Source of the DNA: Lates calcarifer | Lineage: Eukaryota > Chordata > Actinopteri > Centropomidae | Reading direction: 5' to 3' | NCBI RefSeq assembly: GCF_001640805.2 | Contig: NC_066835.1 | Location: forward strand, 5,252,227 to 5,316,226 | DNA length: 64,000 nucleotides | Part shown: piece by piece, positions 38,461 to 47,872 of the stretch | Layout: each line of letters begins with the position of its first letter | How positions within the stretch are numbered: the stretch's first letter is position 1 | The notes under the pieces: generated by a model | Told to the model about the DNA's origin: nothing | Databases searched by the model: none | The model's input: the letters and a program-made list of their open reading frames with translations, nothing else | Program-made: the position numbers and the translations under genes

Positions 38461-39158
38461 ATTTTGTTTTGTTTGTTAACCCCCGTAAACTTTAAAAACA
38501 TTACAACTTGTGAAAAATAGCATTGTAAGACTGACTGACTGCAGAAACTGTGAAAAAGGAGAAGACAGGGATTTTTTTTTTTAACCAACATTGTTTTGTT
38601 TGATCGCCGCTGATCTCTTCAATCTTAGCAAACCACACTTCTTCTAATATGTTCACAGCCATAACACAGGGGTTAGTCCTTCACAGATGAACTGTGAGGA
38701 CTGACAGCTCGCAATAACTCAGGTAGGCTTTAGAGAAGAAAACCAAAGTAACCCTTTAAATGCTTGGACCATCTTCAATTTTTCAAATCTCTTTGTGAGT
38801 CGCTGACCTTACCAGGATACACTGACCCCGCTGGATTTCACCGTGCTTTCTAATATACTTGCCTTTTTTTCCCAACTCCCTTGGGCCTATAGATGTTCAC
38901 CTCAGGATAAAGACATTGTTAGTGTGATTGAGGAATGTTGCTTCAGAGACTGACTTCCACTGCCACATGGGGTCCTGGGGGAACCAAGCTAACATAAGCC
39001 TGATCAATCTGCTTTACTATTGGTATTGATCCCTGTTTAGTGTCGATGCCGGCACTGGGGAGTAATGATCTCACACAGCAGGTCAGACAGACACCACCAC
39101 AGCATTGCAGGAGTGGACACAATCAGTCTAAGTATGGAAGGAGATGCATAGAGCATTA

Positions 39159-39192
<34 letters not shown>

Positions 39193-39914
39193 TCACACCT
39201 GCCTGAACACACATGGAACAAAATGTTCTACTTGTGCCGCACTGCAGAGCCTGCTGCTGCTCTGCTCCAGCAAACAACGCACTCACAATAAGCTGAGTCT
39301 GGCTGATACAGCCACAACAACCAAGCAAGTGATGCCAACCTCCCCTTCACACACATGCACACGCACCTCCTCCTCCTCCTCCACCTCTCCTCTCCTCCGC
39401 CTCCTCCGCTCTCTCTGCAGCCCGAAAGCCAGAGCAGACAGATAAGCAGGCAGCCAGAGACGGACTAATCCTCCCACAGTTGAGAGACGTTTCGGGTTGT
39501 ATATGATGGAAATCAAGCTAAACTGATAGAGAAAGAGAGGGAGAGAGATGAGTGAGGAAAAGAGAGATGCTACATGGGAAGGGATGAGAGGCAAAAGGGA
39601 AGTGAGGAGAGGACAGAGATTAGCAAAGCCATGAGGACAAAAAGAGATGCAGGGAGGTTTGAGAGTAAGTTAGGAATGCGATCCAGCAAGTTTTTTTTTT
39701 TTAATTCTCTCCTTCCCTCTCTCTCCTCTCCAACTCCCCCTCCCTCTTCGTCGCATCATGCCACTGTCTTGCAGTTTTGTTTTTTTTTTGATGAACGTTG
39801 CTGTTTTGCAAGCTTGTCCACCCGTGTGCCTGCTCACCAGTCTCTCAGTCGTTCTTGCCCGTCCTCTCTTGCTCTCCCTCTCTCCACACCCTCCTCCCCT
39901 TCCTTACATCCCTC
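38461..39914. other. Intergenic, increasingly low-complexity
   Basis: Becomes CTCCTC- and GAGAGG-rich from 39360 on, with a T tract at about 39691-39702, leading into the CT microsatellite. No gene. Confidence 0.55.
39161..39188. repeat. (AC)14 microsatellite
   Basis: Uninterrupted AC for 28 bases. Confidence 0.93.
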
Positions 39915-40005
39915 ACTCTCTCTCTCTCTCTCTTTCTCTCTCCCTCTGCCTCTCTCTTGCTCTCCGTCTCTCTCTCTCTCTCTCTCTCTCTCGCTCTCTC
40001 TCCCA
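39915..40005. repeat. (CT)n polypyrimidine microsatellite
   Basis: Interrupted CT runs ending CTCTCTCTCCCAG next to the CpG-enriched block. It is both a microsatellite and an acceptor-like polypyrimidine tract; the former explains it without splicing. Confidence 0.9.
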
Positions 40006-40029
40006 GTGTGACTGAGGCTGATGTAGGTC

Positions 40030-40930
40030 AGTGCGTCTGGAGCCTGTCTGGAGCTGCAAAAAGCCTCAGAGCTCCACGCCTGGTCCTCGTCGACCCCTTC
40101 AAGCGGCTGCCTCCGTGCCCGGGCGGCGTGAGGACACAACTAAGCCTGCCTGACCTGATCTGCCCGGAGGAAGAGGAGGATGCGCATTTGATAGAAGAGG
40201 AGGAGGGAGGCAGGAGGAGTGGGGTGCAGTGGGGAGGGGGTGGGGGGTGCAGCGCGTGCAGGGTGATATAGGGTCCCTGTGTATCGAAAGCTTAGTCCAG
40301 AGTAGGTTGTGTGCATGTGGGTCTAATACGCAGATGTACATGTATGCATGGAGAGAAAGAGCGAAAGGTAAAACTGCAGAAGATCGAGGGGAGATAGGCG
40401 CTGCAGTCGTTTGTCTGTCCTTGGTGATATGCACCACTACAGAGAAAGGTTTTAAGGGGAAAATTTTCATGCAATGTTGCCTCCGCACCCCCCCCCCACC
40501 CTTCCTGCACACACTCTTCATACTCTGTCTGCCTTTTTCTCCACTCGCTGCCTAACTTCTTCGTGATGCTTTATGTCTCTTTCATCAGACTTGAATCTTC
40601 CATCTCTGCAGCCATCGATGTTTCTGCAAAAGCCACAGCGACCCAGCAAACTCCAAACTCAGATGCAACTTGCCCTCCCAAAAAAAACAAACATAAAAGA
40701 ACTCTCTGTTCTTTTCTTTCTTCTTTTGCAGTATATCCATCTCAGTGCAGCTCGATAACGGATCCAGGTCTGAGGGATGTGCTCTCCCGAAAACGCTTAA
40801 TATCGAAAGTGTCTATCTTCCGCTCGTCTTGAGTCCAATGCCCTTTTGATGCAAACCAACGAGCTCACGGATGACGACTTTTGCAAAAGACCGAAAAGCT
40901 CTGTTGACGACTTCTCCATCTCCTGATTCT
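40030..40930 (+). promoter_or_regulatory. CpG-enriched block with splice-like signals, 4-5 kb upstream of sox4
   Basis: The CpG-poor background changes at 40030: I count 9 CpGs in 40021-40140 and 11 in about 40750-40925, high for a fish desert. A pyrimidine tract ending in CAG (40714-40731, TTTCTTTCTTCTTTTGCAG) is a strong acceptor-like sequence. AAAGGTAAAA at about 40365 is a weak donor-like sequence. A 25-codon ORF (MQTNELTDDDFCKRPKSSVD..., 40849-40926) follows. This could be a promoter or exon of an unannotated RNA, an alternative sox4 leader exon, or a CpG-rich enhancer. No recognised protein. Confidence 0.4.
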
Positions 40931-42309
40931 GCTCTCCTTTCCTTTCCTTCACCCCCCCTCCTTCTCCTCTGCTCTCATTCTGCGCTCCTTCCCACTCCTC
41001 TGGCTTTTAGACAATGCCCCCAAAAAAACGATCGTTGCATCAGAGTGTCTGAGTGTAGTAGAGTGCAGCTGTGAGAGTGGCTGAGTGTGTGTGAGCAAGT
41101 GTATGTACGTTTGTGAGCGAGTTTGGCGTATCCATGTCTGTGTGTGTGTGTGTGTGTGTGTGTCTCTGCGCTCTCAATTTGACTCTGCAGCACGTCTGGG
41201 TCCTGCAGCGGTACGTTGGTACTTAGCTGGCTCTGTCTCACCGTGAGTTTGTGTGTGTTTATGTATTTTTGTGTGTGTGTGTGCGCGTGCGTGGAAGTGT
41301 ATGTTTGTGTGAGTTTGTCTGCATCGCCATGACACAGCAGTCATCTGACCTGCCTCCTTCACTCTCCAGAGCAAGGGATGTTGGGAGTTCCCTGGGGCGT
41401 GGCGTTGCCGGCCTGACCACACCTCCGTCTTGCACTCATTCATACATCTACTCTCATCATCCGGTCTCCCATCGCTTTTTTTTCCCTACGTTGACCAAAT
41501 CCTCTGGATTACAGTGGCAATGGAGGAAAAGCGAGGATTCCCGAATTGCTCCTGTTAGCTGTTTCCTCTCTTTTCATGTTTTGCATTTCCACTCTTATTT
41601 TCATTCATGTTGCACCATCAAGGACGCTCTCTCTCTCGCTCTTTGTCTACATTCATGCGACACTTGCTCTTCTTCCTTCCCCATTTCTGTGAGTCTCTTG
41701 GATTTTAAAATGTGATAGCGGGAAGGGAGGACATGGAGATCGAGGAAGAGAGAAAGGAAGGAAGGAAGGAAGGAAAAAGAAACTAAAGAATTGCTTCTCC
41801 CCAACTTTTTCTGCCTCCAAATCCAAGCTGTACAAAGTAACATGGACACCTGCACAATGTAATGGAATTCCATGGCAACAGCACTTCAAAATAAGGCCTC
41901 AAAAATCATGAAAGAAGTGAAGCGACAACTGTAATTTGAGGGTTGTTATGGTGGATTGCATTATATTCTGAGGTGTTTCCTGTTATTTTGTATGTTTAAC
42001 TGCTTCAGTCTATGATTAAAGAAGGAAGGAAGGAATAAAAGCAGTTATCTATCTGTACATCTGCTTTTAGTCCTGACCGTCAAAGTTGAGGAAGAAAGAC
42101 ATAATGGTACAAGGAAGTACTGGGTACTGTATGTTCAGTGGCCAACTTAAAAATAACTGGCTGGTTGGTGTTGTTGTGTAAGGGCTGACAGCAGTAGGTA
42201 GGTGACATTGTGAGATGGCCACCTGCACTGTCTGCCACATCCACAAAGAACACAGAGAGGACAAACTCACTGTGGTGAGTCACACAGAGCCAGAGAAAGA
42301 GAGAGAGGA

Positions 42310-42311
<2 letters not shown>

Positions 42312-42342
<31 letters not shown>
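42312..42342. repeat. (TG)15 microsatellite
   Basis: First of four TG runs within 2.1 kb upstream of the sox4 promoter region. Confidence 0.93.
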
Positions 42343-42345
<3 letters not shown>

Positions 42346-43413
42346 CAAATCATTGCTTAGTCTTCAGTTTTTCTGTTTAACTGCAGGGTGGAGGGGGACT
42401 TCCCACTGGTTTTCAAACTTTCAATCTCTGGAAAAGCTCCAGTTCAGTTAGGGCTGGACACACATGTACACATACACACGTACACAAAAGCCTCATTGTG
42501 TTTGACCCCGGATGACAAGCAGGCAGGTCAAAGTAGCACGTCATTCCTAGGCAGTTGAAAAAGGCAAGTACATGGTAATGAGTACCTCTGTTTGACTGCA
42601 TGCAGAGACACACACGCTCTTTCTTTTCAACACAGCTTGCTCCCTGCGTCTTCCATTTCCATTCCCTCGCTTTCTGTTATTGGATTCTTAATTTCCCTCC
42701 TCGCTCTTACAGCACATTGTGACGACTGTGCTCTCTTCTCTCTTTTTTCTCTCCCCACTCCAATTTACGACAGCCTTGGTTATAATAAACCCAATTCCCT
42801 GCAAAGAGGCACACTTACACACACGCAGTCACATGCTGTACGCTCATTTAGCCTGCAGTTTGCTCTAGGGTTAGCCTGACATATCAGGTTAATGTTTATG
42901 TTTTATTAAAAATTGCATATTAAATAGTGCATCAGTCAGCTCTGAAATAATGGAGATTCCTGCCTCACTGTAGCTGCAGTAAATGTCATTTTAATGTTTT
43001 TTTTTAAAACCCTTAAAATAACTTCACCGCTACAGCTGTTAATGGAGTGTTTTATAGTCCCAAGGTTAGCAAAATGCTGTTTCACAGGTTTTTCCGCAGT
43101 GATAATACAACCCTGTCAAAAATAACAAAAATAACCCAGTTATTTTTTGTTTTTATTCATGAAAATACTCTGAATCTAACCCAGAAATATCAACATCAGC
43201 AACATCATCCTTGAAAAACCCACAGCAGCTCAACTCTAGTTCGCGCCTCTCACACTTTTAAGAAGTCGCTGTAAGAGCCCCAGCCTCCCACAGCACTCTC
43301 TCATAGTGACACCATCCCTTTAGGCGTCAACAGAGGCTGAGACAAAGCGCCGGTGTATTTGGGGTAAACACATGGCTCCAGCAGCTCTGAAGATGACAGA
43401 GCGATAGAGGCCA

Positions 43414-43434
43414 GTGTGTGTGTGTGTGTGTGTG
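43414..43434. repeat. (GT)10 microsatellite
   Basis: Second TG/GT run of the upstream cluster. Confidence 0.9.
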
Positions 43435-43581
43435 AGATGGGACTCGGTGTCCCTGTGCTGCCAGAGCTGTACATCTGCCACTGACAGAGTGGAAAGCTAC
43501 CTGACAGCTGCTTCTCACACATCAGATAAAATTACAGGTATACCTGCTACACCTGTTTAAACAAACTGGCATGCATGCCAC

Positions 43582-43616
43582 TGTGTGTGTGTGTGTGTGT
43601 GTGTATGTGTGTGTGT
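43582..43616. repeat. Interrupted (TG)n microsatellite
   Basis: TG run with one A interruption (GTGTATGTGTG); third of the cluster. Confidence 0.9.
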
Positions 43617-44130
43617 TAAGGCTGGGAAGGAGATAGAGAGAGATAGCAAACTAATCCAGTGGCAGGTGCATGCTTGTTATTGAGACAGCTAAAGATATAG
43701 ACTGATGAAAGAGCTCATTACTATTTATGTGCTTGATTTATGTAAGCACAGAGGGGGGTAAAGAGGTTGAGTTGTGAAATTTTAAAGAGTTTATGAGTTT
43801 TTTTTAGCTTGACATAAATCTTGTCATAAATTAAGAATACACATTATGAGTCCATAGCTGATGTTTTGCTAGACAACATGAAGATCTACTCAGACAGCAT
43901 GAACAGTTTTTTTTGGGGGCGGGGGGGTGGTGGCTTATTTTTTGCTTCTGTTTCCCTTTGGAAACCATTAACTGAAGGACAGAGCTCACCCACTCTTTAT
44001 TTATCACCCGGCTGTGTTGTGAAGGTGGTGTGAAAAACACTTAGGTCACTCAGTTCTGTTGCAGGATCAAGCAGGGAGCCTTCACTACCAGCTGATGACA
44101 TCACCTGCTTGATTTAGTGATGGCAGCTCG

Positions 44131-44154
44131 CAGCAGCAGCAGCAGCAGCAGCAG
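44131..44154. repeat. (CAG)8 trinucleotide repeat
   Basis: Eight pure CAG units in non-coding sequence 0.9 kb upstream of the sox4 promoter. Non-coding CAG arrays of this length may be polymorphic. Confidence 0.93.
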
Positions 44155-44376
44155 CCGATCACAGGACGGAGATAAATCCACTGTACGTGCTAACACACAA
44201 GCACATACATATATACACAATGTACACCTCATCAGCTCCCTTTGGCTCTAGCCTGACATCTAGCGACACAGGCTGTAATGTGATCCTACATGACACAGGC
44301 ATGTTAACACGATGGGGCTGTGGAGGAGGAGGAATCTGTGCATTGTAGAGCAGGAGGCTGCTGGAGTGTGTTTGTG

Positions 44377-44380
<4 letters not shown>

Positions 44381-44416
<36 letters not shown>
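44381..44416. repeat. (TG)18 microsatellite
   Basis: Uninterrupted 36 bases, about 550 bases upstream of the first CCAAT box. Confidence 0.95.
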
Positions 44417-44417
<1 letters not shown>

Positions 44418-44959
44418 CCCTGATACATAATTCTATCCACTTTCATAATATTCCTAATGATTGGTTTTCAGGTTGCTGGTTTACCATAATGCACTGATGT
44501 AGAGTGTAAATAAAAACTATCATCTCCTCGCTCACATCTGTTTATACTGGCCGCTGTGATGTAATGTTGTGAGGTGGTGGTGTAATGATTTGTAAATCAC
44601 AGGTTGGGTGAGCTATGTTTGGGTGGGTTTACCCTCCGCTACATCCCTGCTCACCACACTGCAGTCTGAGTAACACAACATGTTGTGGCTGCTTTTATGT
44701 TCTCTCAGCATTTCCTTGCCCCCCCGACATTACACACAATCTAAATTTAACCAGTACTCATCCTCATGAAACTAATGTTATTCTAAGTATATCCTTGCAA
44801 GCTTCCCCTTGCATCAAGGGAAAGGACACTGCGTTCCTGTAAAACACACACATACACACACCATTACACCAAGTTCGTCTTTCCTCCAGTGGAGTCTGAC
44901 AGAAATGAGGTCAGACACACCGATCCTCGTTGCACATTATTATTATTATTACCCGTTTT

Positions 44960-45084
44960 TTATTCGGCCAATGGGAGGCCAGGGGGGAGTGGCCAGACTG
45001 AAAAATCAGGATGGAGACAGGCGCTGATTGGCTTTTATATCTCGCGATGAGGGTATATAACGGCGAAGTTCTCGTTGTTGTGTT
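44960..45084 (+). promoter_or_regulatory. sox4: Putative sox4 core promoter: two CCAAT boxes, CGCG element, TATA box
   Basis: Four ordered core-promoter motifs lie 470-590 bases before the start codon. CCAAT is at 44968-44972. An inverted CCAAT (ATTGG) is at 45027-45031. TCTCGCGA is at 45040-45047. TATATAA is at 45054-45060. The CCAAT boxes are typical NF-Y sites, about 55 bp apart in opposite orientation. TCTCGCGA matches eight bases of the TCTCGCGAGA element bound by BANP in vertebrate CpG promoters. The TATA position predicts initiation near 45085-45090. The order and spacing are seen; promoter function and the exact start site are inferred. A second AT-rich element (TTTTATAT, 45033-45040) could be a weaker TATA. 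Confidence 0.6.
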
Positions 45085-45123
45085 TACAGTAATATTACAG
45101 AGCGCTAAGGAAACAGGGAGACT

Positions 45124-45285
45124 ATGAGAAAGCGCAGCTGCTCCATTCAACCACATGGTTCCTCAACCGCACAGACAAGCTGCGCTGCAGACAGCCAGGT
45201 TCACATAAGGGACTTGCACTGCTGTTGCCCACAGCGGCGCGTTTCGAGCCTTGCAGGGCGAGTTTTCAGCCGCACAGGCAGTTGA
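45124..45285 (+). other. Upstream ORF 1 in sox4 leader (53 aa)
   Basis: ATG at 45124 with A at -3 opens 53 codons and stops at TGA 45283-45285, about 270 bases before the sox4 ATG. The peptide begins MRKRSCSIQPH and is Cys/Arg/Ser-rich with no recognised domain. It would be the first ATG met by a scanning ribosome if initiation is near 45085. It could reduce Sox4 translation or be non-functional; its peptide need not matter. Confidence 0.45.
45155..45208 (+). other. Upstream ORF 2 in sox4 leader (17 aa)
   Basis: ATG at 45155 in CACATGG context opens 17 codons and stops at TAA 45206-45208. It lies wholly inside upstream ORF 1 in another frame, so the two cannot be translated by the same ribosome pass. 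No recognisable product. Confidence 0.35.
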
Positions 45286-45410
45286 AAGTTGCTGTTGAAT
45301 AGATTCGGAATTTATTTTTTTTTGTTTCCGTAAAGCGCACTGGTAAAAGTTGAGAGACCAGGCGTCTCCCAAACGGGCTGAACTGAGCAAGAGACAGAGA
45401 AGAGACTTGG

Positions 45411-45458
45411 ATGAACTTTTTTAGACCTGTATCCATCAGTGAGCTGACTCTTAAGTGA
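45411..45458 (+). other. Upstream ORF 3 in sox4 leader (15 aa)
   Basis: ATG at 45411 (TGGATGA context) opens 15 codons and stops at TGA 45456-45458, 96 bases before the sox4 start. That distance could allow some reinitiation at sox4. No recognisable product. Confidence 0.4.
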
Positions 45459-45554
45459 GGAATATTTTTTGTGAAAGCCTACAAGTCATTTTGAACTTGA
45501 ACTTTGTGAAAGCACTGCACTGAACAGAGTGTGTCCAGACACCTGGAGGAAAGG

Positions 45555-46670
45555 ATGGTGCAGCACATGAGCCAGACAGAGAGCGCCCACGCTCACTCTC
45601 CCGGCGGGGACTCCACGGACACGGGAGAAATGGACTTGGAGATGGATGCGTCTCCGACCCCCGAGTCCCCTTCCTCCGGGGAACGGAGCGACTTGGCGTG
45701 GTGCAAAACACCGACAGGTCACATCAAGAGACCCATGAACGCGTTCATGGTCTGGTCGCAGATCGAGAGGAGGAAGATCATGGAGCAGTCTCCGGACATG
45801 CACAACGCGGAGATCTCCAAAAGGCTGGGGAAGCGCTGGAAGCTGCTGAAAGACACAGACAAGATCCCGTTCATCCGCGAGGCGGAGCGGCTCAGACTTA
45901 AACACATGGCCGACTACCCAGACTACAAGTACCGGCCCAGGAAGAAAGTCAAGTCGGGAAGCGGAGCGAGTAAGCAGACGGAGCGCGGAGAGAAGAGCGG
46001 GGAGCGCAGCGCCAAAGCCGGTGTGAAAAGAAGCCCCGCGTCCAAAGGAGTGAGCAGGTCGCACAAGCAGGGGAGCGTGAAGAGCGCTCCGGGGCAGGAC
46101 TATGCGTCTCCCGGTGACCACCAGGCGCTCTTCAAATCCAGGTCAGTGTCTGGGGCTAGGCAGATCCCGGAGAAGCGCACTGGAGAGACGAGGCGCGGCC
46201 ACATGTTCGGCGGGGCAGGCAGTCTGGAGAGCGGGCCTCCCTCCGTGGGAGTCCCGGCCAGTCCCACCCTGAGCAGCTCGGCGGAGTCCAGCGACCCGCT
46301 CAGCCTGTACGAGGAGCAGAGCCCGGCGGCCAGCGAGTCATCACACACCGCGCGCCTCAGGTACGCTCGCGCCTCCTCTCCAACACCGTCAGCCTCTCAC
46401 TCTTCCTCATCTGTGTCATCCTCATCATCAGATGAAGAGTTTGAAGACGAGCGGCTCGACCTGAACCCGAGCCCCGGGTTTGAGAGCATGTCCCTAGGCG
46501 GCATGGGCTTCTCCGACGCAGAGCTGGACCGGGACTTGGACTGGAGCTTCGGGGAGTGCGGGGCGGGATCTCACTTCGACTTCCCCGACTACTGCACACC
46601 GGAGGTCAGCGAGATGATCTCAGGAGACTGGCTGGAGTCCACCATCTCCAACCTGGTGTTCACCTACTGA
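45555..46670 (+). CDS. sox4: Sox4, SoxC-group HMG-box transcription factor (intact, single exon, 371 aa)
   Basis: Nuclear sequence-specific DNA-binding activator; SoxC proteins act in neuronal, mesenchymal and heart progenitors. Visible: an HMG box at residues about 57-131 with the FMVW wedge (F64, M65) that intercalates in the minor groove, basic nuclear-localisation clusters at both ends of the box (KRPMNAF and RPRKK), a SoxC middle motif [12 protein letters not shown] at 234-245, a serine tract about 282-292 followed by an acidic patch (DEEFEDE), and the SoxC transactivation tail at about 339-371 ending in NLVFTY. Tail residues [13 protein letters not shown] and box residues VWSQIERR and KLLKD fit Sox4 rather than Sox11 or Sox12. 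The protein is shorter than mammalian SOX4 (474 aa) because the Gly/Ala-rich central region is reduced. The start is the ATG in AAGGATGG (A at -3, G at +4); an upstream in-frame GTG is not used. No intron interrupts the frame, as expected for SoxC. Teleosts often keep sox4a and sox4b; I cannot tell which this is. Confidence 0.97.
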   Translation: MVQHMSQTESAHAHSPGGDSTDTGEMDLEMDASPTPESPSSGERSDLAWCKTPTGHIKRPMNAFMVWSQIERRKIMEQSPDMHNAEISKRLGKRWKLLKDTDKIPFIREAERLRLKHMADYPDYKYRPRKKVKSGSGASKQTERGEKSGERSAKAGVKRSPASKGVSRSHKQGSVKSAPGQDYASPGDHQALFKSRSVSGARQIPEKRTGETRRGHMFGGAGSLESGPPSVGVPASPTLSSSAESSDPLSLYEEQSPAASESSHTARLRYARASSPTPSASHSSSSVSSSSSDEEFEDERLDLNPSPGFESMSLGGMGFSDAELDRDLDWSFGECGAGSHFDFPDYCTPEVSEMISGDWLESTISNLVFTY

Positions 46671-47058
46671 AAAAGGACCCACGGTGGAGAGGAACCACGA
46701 CGTCCCCCCAACGTTTTGAACTTTCAACCCCCTCCAGACAGGCGTGTGCGTCCAGACCAGAATATTTCCGCCATTCTTTCACTAAATAAGGGAGAGTGAA
46801 GACAGGAAAGAAAAGGTGGCCTGTGTGCGCGTTGAAGCCCAGGTACGCGCCGCTCACAGACTTGGACAGCGCTCAGTGCGCTTGACGGGAACGCGCTTGA
46901 CGGGGGAAATGCTTAGTTTGCATTTGGACACAGAGGAGGAGTGAATGTAAGCAGAGAGCAGTGAAACACACGGACTTCAGCTCAAACGTTCAACCCAATC
47001 CGTCGAGGATGAGGACTGAAACCGAACTTTGAATCTTAATGTTATTTTGGGTCGGGGA

Positions 47059-47065
47059 AAAGGGA
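47059..47065 (+). promoter_or_regulatory. Candidate miR-204/211 seed site in sox4 3'UTR
   Basis: AAAGGGA is complementary to miR-204/211 nucleotides 2-8. Mammalian SOX4 has been reported as a miR-204 target, so the family is plausible, but a single heptamer can arise by chance. Confidence 0.25.
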
Positions 47066-47297
47066 CACTTAACCGGAGAGCTCGTCATGTTTGGGTTTTG
47101 TTTAAGATATAGCCAATTTCACATTGACCATCAAGTTGCTATTCAGGTGTAGTTTTTTTTCCTCCAAACTCGAATAGTTTCAATATCAACACGCATGCCC
47201 TCCGAGATAAGGAGGATTTTGTTGTGGTTAAATGCGTAAAAATGTTCATTGCTGCGTAATTACGCAATTTGTGTGACCATAGGACACAATTCACTAT

Positions 47298-47304
47298 CAC
47301 CAGC
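47298..47304 (+). promoter_or_regulatory. Candidate miR-138 seed site 1 in sox4 3'UTR
   Basis: CACCAGC is complementary to nucleotides 2-8 of miR-138 (seed GCUGGUG), and the next base, T, would pair with the A at position 1. A match of this length is weak alone; its value comes from a second copy in the same 3'UTR. Confidence 0.35.
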
Positions 47305-47814
47305 TTCTCTTTCAACGGCAGGACTTTAAAAACAAAGACTGACTCGAACCTTCAGAAACCCTTTTCTGAACCTTTTTAAACACTCAATTCAGGCACAATT
47401 CACAATTCAGGACCAATGTTCCCCGACGCGCATCCTTTCTGCCTAGTGCTTCAACTTTGTAGTTCCTCTGTGTCAGATGACGTTTTTTTATATTGATGTA
47501 TTTATACCGGCCAAACTTTTTTATACATAGAAGTATTGTTCTCGTACAGGTCTCGTTTGTGTTTGTGCACATACACCTGTCTGTATCCTGCGCGGAAGGG
47601 CTAGAAGTGTATCTTATTTAAAATGTCTGACTTCTCTCACTTTTAAGGAGATTTGAGTGTGTCATGATTTTCTACTTGTATTTTTGTACAAAATCTATAG
47701 AAAGGGGGAGGGGTTTTCCGGCGAGTGGGTAGCCCACAACATTGTTGTTTGGATCTACATTGGTGTTTAGACGTGCAGAGGGGGGTTTGTTTGGCACAAT
47801 CTGACCTCACACAG

Positions 47815-47822
47815 TGTTTACA
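47815..47822 (+). promoter_or_regulatory. Candidate miR-30 8-mer site in sox4 3'UTR
   Basis: TGTTTACA matches the miR-30 seed complement (TGTTTAC) followed by A, the 8-mer class. Only the match is seen; regulation is inferred. Confidence 0.25.
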
Positions 47823-47865
47823 GTATTTACCCACATGCTTCTTAATGGCACAGTGACTCCAGTTT

Positions 47866-47872
47866 CACCAGC
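47866..47872 (+). promoter_or_regulatory. Candidate miR-138 seed site 2 in sox4 3'UTR
   Basis: Second exact CACCAGC heptamer, about 570 bases after the first. Two copies of one given heptamer in 2 kb are not expected by chance (about 0.12 copies expected with uniform bases). Function is inferred. Confidence 0.35.

Larger units (their letters stand above)
40931..44959. other. sox4 upstream flank, microsatellite-rich
   Basis: TG tracts at about 41140-41163, 41267-41283, 42312, 43414, 43582 and 44381, GGAA units at about 41758-41775, (CAG)8 at 44131. ATTATT runs at about 44938-44950 just before the promoter. No exon supported. Confidence 0.55.
45085..45554 (+). other. sox4: Predicted sox4 5'UTR (start inferred from TATA box)
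   Basis: Leader of about 470 bases between the predicted initiation site and the sox4 ATG. It contains three upstream ATGs, each opening a complete short ORF that ends before the main start. No strong splice donor/acceptor pair is apparent, in line with an intronless SoxC gene. The 5' boundary is an estimate. Confidence 0.5.

Noticed and set aside
39574..40271. Long overlapping Ser/Leu-rich frames of 145-157 codons
   Set aside because: CT microsatellite artefacts. The C-terminal CpG-rich part is kept as a separate regulatory observation, not as a protein.
41758..41780. GGAA microsatellite as an ETS-type enhancer
   Set aside because: Only about five GGAA-type units; too short to claim.
42215..42280. 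Possible mini-exon: ATG, 20 codons (MATCTVCHIHKEHREDKLTV), then GTGAGT
   Set aside because: The donor is good and the start is plausible, but no downstream acceptor exon or domain was found; too short to call.
45531..45554. Extension of Sox4 by eight residues upstream
   Set aside because: The upstream start would be GTG; vertebrate sox4 starts at the ATG of MVQ at 45555, in a good Kozak context.
45486..46121. 211-codon minus-strand frame opposite sox4
   Set aside because: It is the shadow of a GC-rich coding exon; the plus frame has a complete HMG box and SoxC tail.
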